This document shows, piece by piece, positions 6,231-7,775 of a stretch of 7,775 nt of DNA (positions are counted from its first letter, which is position 1; every line of letters begins with the position of its first letter). Under the pieces are notes generated by a model that saw nothing but the letters and a program-made list of their open reading frames with translations, searched no databases and was not told the origin of the DNA. A program made the translations under genes and the position numbers. The stretch spans positions 1 to 7,775 of the forward strand of contig CAMNAD010000068.1 of the NCBI GenBank assembly GCA_946530505.1, read 5' to 3'. This DNA comes from an uncultured Bacteroidales bacterium. GTDB lineage: Bacteria > Bacteroidota > Bacteroidia > Bacteroidales > UBA932.

Positions 6231-7118
6231 ATGTTTCAAAGGCTTATCCGCATGCTGGCGATTGCCGCCCTGCTTCTTCCGGCGGCGGCGCAGGCGCAGA
6301 ACCTGCAACTTCATACGACCGTGTTCCAGGGCGAAGAGCGGCCTTACTGGCTTTATCTTCCGCAGGATGCCGGGCAGGAAACGCCCCTGGTGATCCTGCT
6401 GCACGGACACGGTGCAAAGGCGGAAGGATACCGTCCGGAAATGGCGGAGCTCGCTTCGAAGGAAGGTTTCGCCCTTTGCATCCCGCAAGGGCTCAAGGAC
6501 TCCAAAGTCGACAAGTCCGGATGGAACGTGGGTTATCCGGTTCAGGAAGGGCTGACCAGAGACGACGTTTCCTTTGTCTGCTGGATGCGGCAGCACCTCG
6601 CTCGTGAATTCGGAATTGCGGAGAAGAACGCCTTCCTCTGCGGCATGTCGAACGGCGGAGAAATGTGCTACATAATGGCTTACAGGCATCCGGAAGTGTT
6701 CAATGCCATCGCCTCAGTGGCCGGGCTCACCATGCAGTGGCTCTACAAGGATTTCCGTCCCTCCGCCCCCGTGGCCTTCATGGAGATCCACGGCACCGCC
6801 GACAAAACTTCGATGTGGGAAGGAGACCCTTTCAATACCGGAGGTTGGGGCGAGTACATTGCCGTGCCTCTTGCGGTGGGCACGATAGCAAGCGCATCGC
6901 GCTGCACCTACGAAACGGTGGAAACTCTCCCGAAGCTCGGGGACAATACGAATCAGGTGATTCTCCACCGCTATCTGGGCTGCGACCCGGTGCGCGACGG
7001 AGGGCCGGCGGCGGAAGTGCGTCTCTACGAAGTGCAGGGCGGAAAACACTCCTGGGCGCTCAAAGACATGGACAGCTGCGCCCGGATCTGGGACTTCTTC
7101 CGCGCATACCTGAGGTAG
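6231..7118 (+). CDS. Secreted alpha/beta-hydrolase esterase (PHB depolymerase/feruloyl esterase-like, LpqC type)
   Basis: A probable exported carboxylester hydrolase of 295 residues. Residues 1-22 form a signal peptide with an Ala-Gln-Ala cleavage site before Gln23. The fold markers are in order: the oxyanion-hole strand VILLHGHGA (54-62), the nucleophile elbow GMSNGG with Ser140, the acid Asp191 in HGTADKTSM, and the catalytic His273 in GGKHSW. This layout is that of the polyhydroxybutyrate depolymerase/feruloyl esterase (CE1-like, LpqC) group. In gut Bacteroidetes such enzymes often act on acylated plant polysaccharides, but no carbohydrate-binding domain or polysaccharide-utilisation genes are present, so the substrate is unknown. 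Six cysteines could allow disulfides in the periplasm. It begins six bases after mrp and has no visible promoter of its own, so it is probably the last gene of the peptidase-mrp operon. No terminator hairpin follows it. Confidence 0.88.
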   Translation: MFQRLIRMLAIAALLLPAAAQAQNLQLHTTVFQGEERPYWLYLPQDAGQETPLVILLHGHGAKAEGYRPEMAELASKEGFALCIPQGLKDSKVDKSGWNVGYPVQEGLTRDDVSFVCWMRQHLAREFGIAEKNAFLCGMSNGGEMCYIMAYRHPEVFNAIASVAGLTMQWLYKDFRPSAPVAFMEIHGTADKTSMWEGDPFNTGGWGEYIAVPLAVGTIASASRCTYETVETLPKLGDNTNQVILHRYLGCDPVRDGGPAAEVRLYEVQGGKHSWALKDMDSCARIWDFFRAYLR

Positions 7119-7123
7119 GTCTG

Positions 7124-7154
7124 TTGAATCTCTTGAATGAAATTGCTATATTTG
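7124..7154 (+). promoter_or_regulatory. Predicted aspS promoter
   Basis: TTG (7124-7126), a 20-bp spacer and TATATTTG (7147-7154) form a complete Bacteroidetes-type promoter directly after the esterase stop. Transcription is expected to start near 7158, giving a leader of about 34 nt. Confidence 0.7.
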
Positions 7155-7193
7155 TAGGTTAATAGAAAATTAACGCATACAAAATATAGCAAT
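7142..7193 (+). repeat. Long inverted repeat spanning the aspS -7 box, leader and start codon
   Basis: ATTGCTATATTTGTA (7142-7156) pairs over 15 bp with TACAAAATATAGCAAT (7178-7193), with one unpaired A (7181). The right arm ends in the first two bases of the aspS ATG. Between the arms a second dyad, GTTAAT (7158-7163) and ATTAAC (7169-7174) around AGAAA, continues the structure, giving about 21 pairs with small interruptions. The left arm contains the whole -7 element. It is AT-rich and lacks a following T-run, so it does not resemble an intrinsic terminator. Confidence 0.75.
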
Positions 7194-7775
7194 GTACAGA
7201 ACGAATACCTGCGGAGAACTCCGCATAAGTGACGTAGGAAAGGCTGTGACCCTGGCCGGGTGGGTGCAGCGATCCCGTAAACTCGGCGGCATGACATTCA
7301 TCGACCTGCGCGACCGCTACGGTATCACCCAGCTTGTGGTGGAAGCCGACGCTCCCGCCGAACTCGTAGAAACCGCGACCTCTCTTGGGCGTGAGTTCGT
7401 GATCCAGGTGAAGGGCGAAGTTGTCGAGCGCAGCAGCAAGAACGCCAAGATGCCTACCGGCGACATCGAAATCCGCGTAGCCGGCATCAACATCCTCAAC
7501 AAGAGCCTCACCCCTCCCTTCACCATCGAAGACCAGAGCGACGGCGGCGAGGACCTGCGCGCAAAATATCGTTATCTCGACCTTCGCCGCAATCCTCTGA
7601 AGAAAGCCCTGGAACTTAGGCACAGGATCGCGCACGAGGTTCGCAACTATCTGGATTCCAAAGGATTCCTCGAGATAGAAACCCCTTATCTCATCAAATC
7701 CACTCCCGAAGGCGCCCGCGACTTCGTGGTGCCTTCCCGCATGAATCCCGGGCAGTTCTACGCCCTTCCGCAGAG
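7192..7775 (+). CDS. aspS: Aspartyl-tRNA synthetase, N-terminal part (runs off the window)
   Basis: AspRS charges tRNA-Asp with aspartate. The first 194 codons are present of about 590 expected. Residues 1 to about 105 are the OB-fold anticodon-binding domain, with LAGWVQRSRKLGGMTFIDLR at 21-40 and DRYGITQLV after it. The linker carries KYRYLDLRR (125-133). The class II catalytic domain begins with motif 1, ELRHRIAHEVRNYLDSKGF, then LEIETPYL, and STPEGARDF with VPSRMNPGQFYALPQ reaches the edge. These match bacterial-type AspRS. The ATG at 7192 starts the expected MYRTNTCGEL N-terminus and has no Shine-Dalgarno. A predicted promoter and a long inverted repeat lie immediately upstream. A short dyad, TGCGGAG and CTCCGCA (7210-7225), falls within codons 7-12. 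Confidence 0.97.
   Translation, partial: MYRTNTCGELRISDVGKAVTLAGWVQRSRKLGGMTFIDLRDRYGITQLVVEADAPAELVETATSLGREFVIQVKGEVVERSSKNAKMPTGDIEIRVAGINILNKSLTPPFTIEDQSDGGEDLRAKYRYLDLRRNPLKKALELRHRIAHEVRNYLDSKGFLEIETPYLIKSTPEGARDFVVPSRMNPGQFYALPQ

Noticed and set aside
7142..7193. An invertible promoter like those of Bacteroides capsule loci
   Set aside because: The arms are only 21 bp apart, the -7 box lies in an arm and not between the arms, and no recombinase gene is nearby.

Overview
The window looks like chromosomal DNA from a fairly GC-rich member of the Bacteroidetes, most likely Bacteroidales (an Alistipes/Rikenellaceae-like or uncultured gut lineage would fit). The reasons are a family S46 dipeptidyl-peptidase, an AspRS of the kind seen in Bacteroidales, start codons without Shine-Dalgarno sequences, and repeated matches to the Bacteroidetes promoter (-7 TAnnTTTG, with TTG/TTTG about 19-20 bp upstream). 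I see no mobile elements, CRISPR arrays, tRNA or rRNA genes. No gene-free stretch exceeds 300 bases.

Left part, minus strand (1-1949): the 5' three quarters of an EF-G paralogue (FusA2/EF-G2 type) with altered GTPase motifs. Just upstream of it is a 67-residue protein resembling half of an AraC-type DNA-binding domain. Each has a good predicted promoter, and the EF-G paralogue's promoter lies inside the 3' end of the small gene.

Middle (1950-3162): a 182-bp divergent intergenic region with two inverted repeats, one a 17-bp palindrome. It is followed by an XRE-type regulator with a coiled-coil tail and by ribonuclease HII (rnhB), which begins 11 bases after the regulator stops.

Right part (3163-7118): an apparent three-gene operon of a secreted S46 dipeptidyl-peptidase (DPP7-like), a cysteine-free Mrp/ApbC-family ATPase that overlaps it by ATGA, and a secreted alpha/beta-hydrolase esterase six bases further on. 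Two exported hydrolases therefore flank a cytosolic P-loop protein.

Right edge (7119-7775): the start of aspS (aspartyl-tRNA synthetase) with its own promoter. A long inverted repeat reaches from the -7 element to the start codon, so a read-through transcript from the upstream operon could hide the aspS start while a transcript from the local promoter could not. A shorter repeat with similar geometry sits at the rnhB start.

The most interesting items are the EF-G paralogue without the catalytic histidine, the cysteine-free Mrp, the aspS inverted repeat and the palindromes beside the XRE gene. I found no clearly new multi-gene system; most genes here are housekeeping or standard Bacteroidetes functions.
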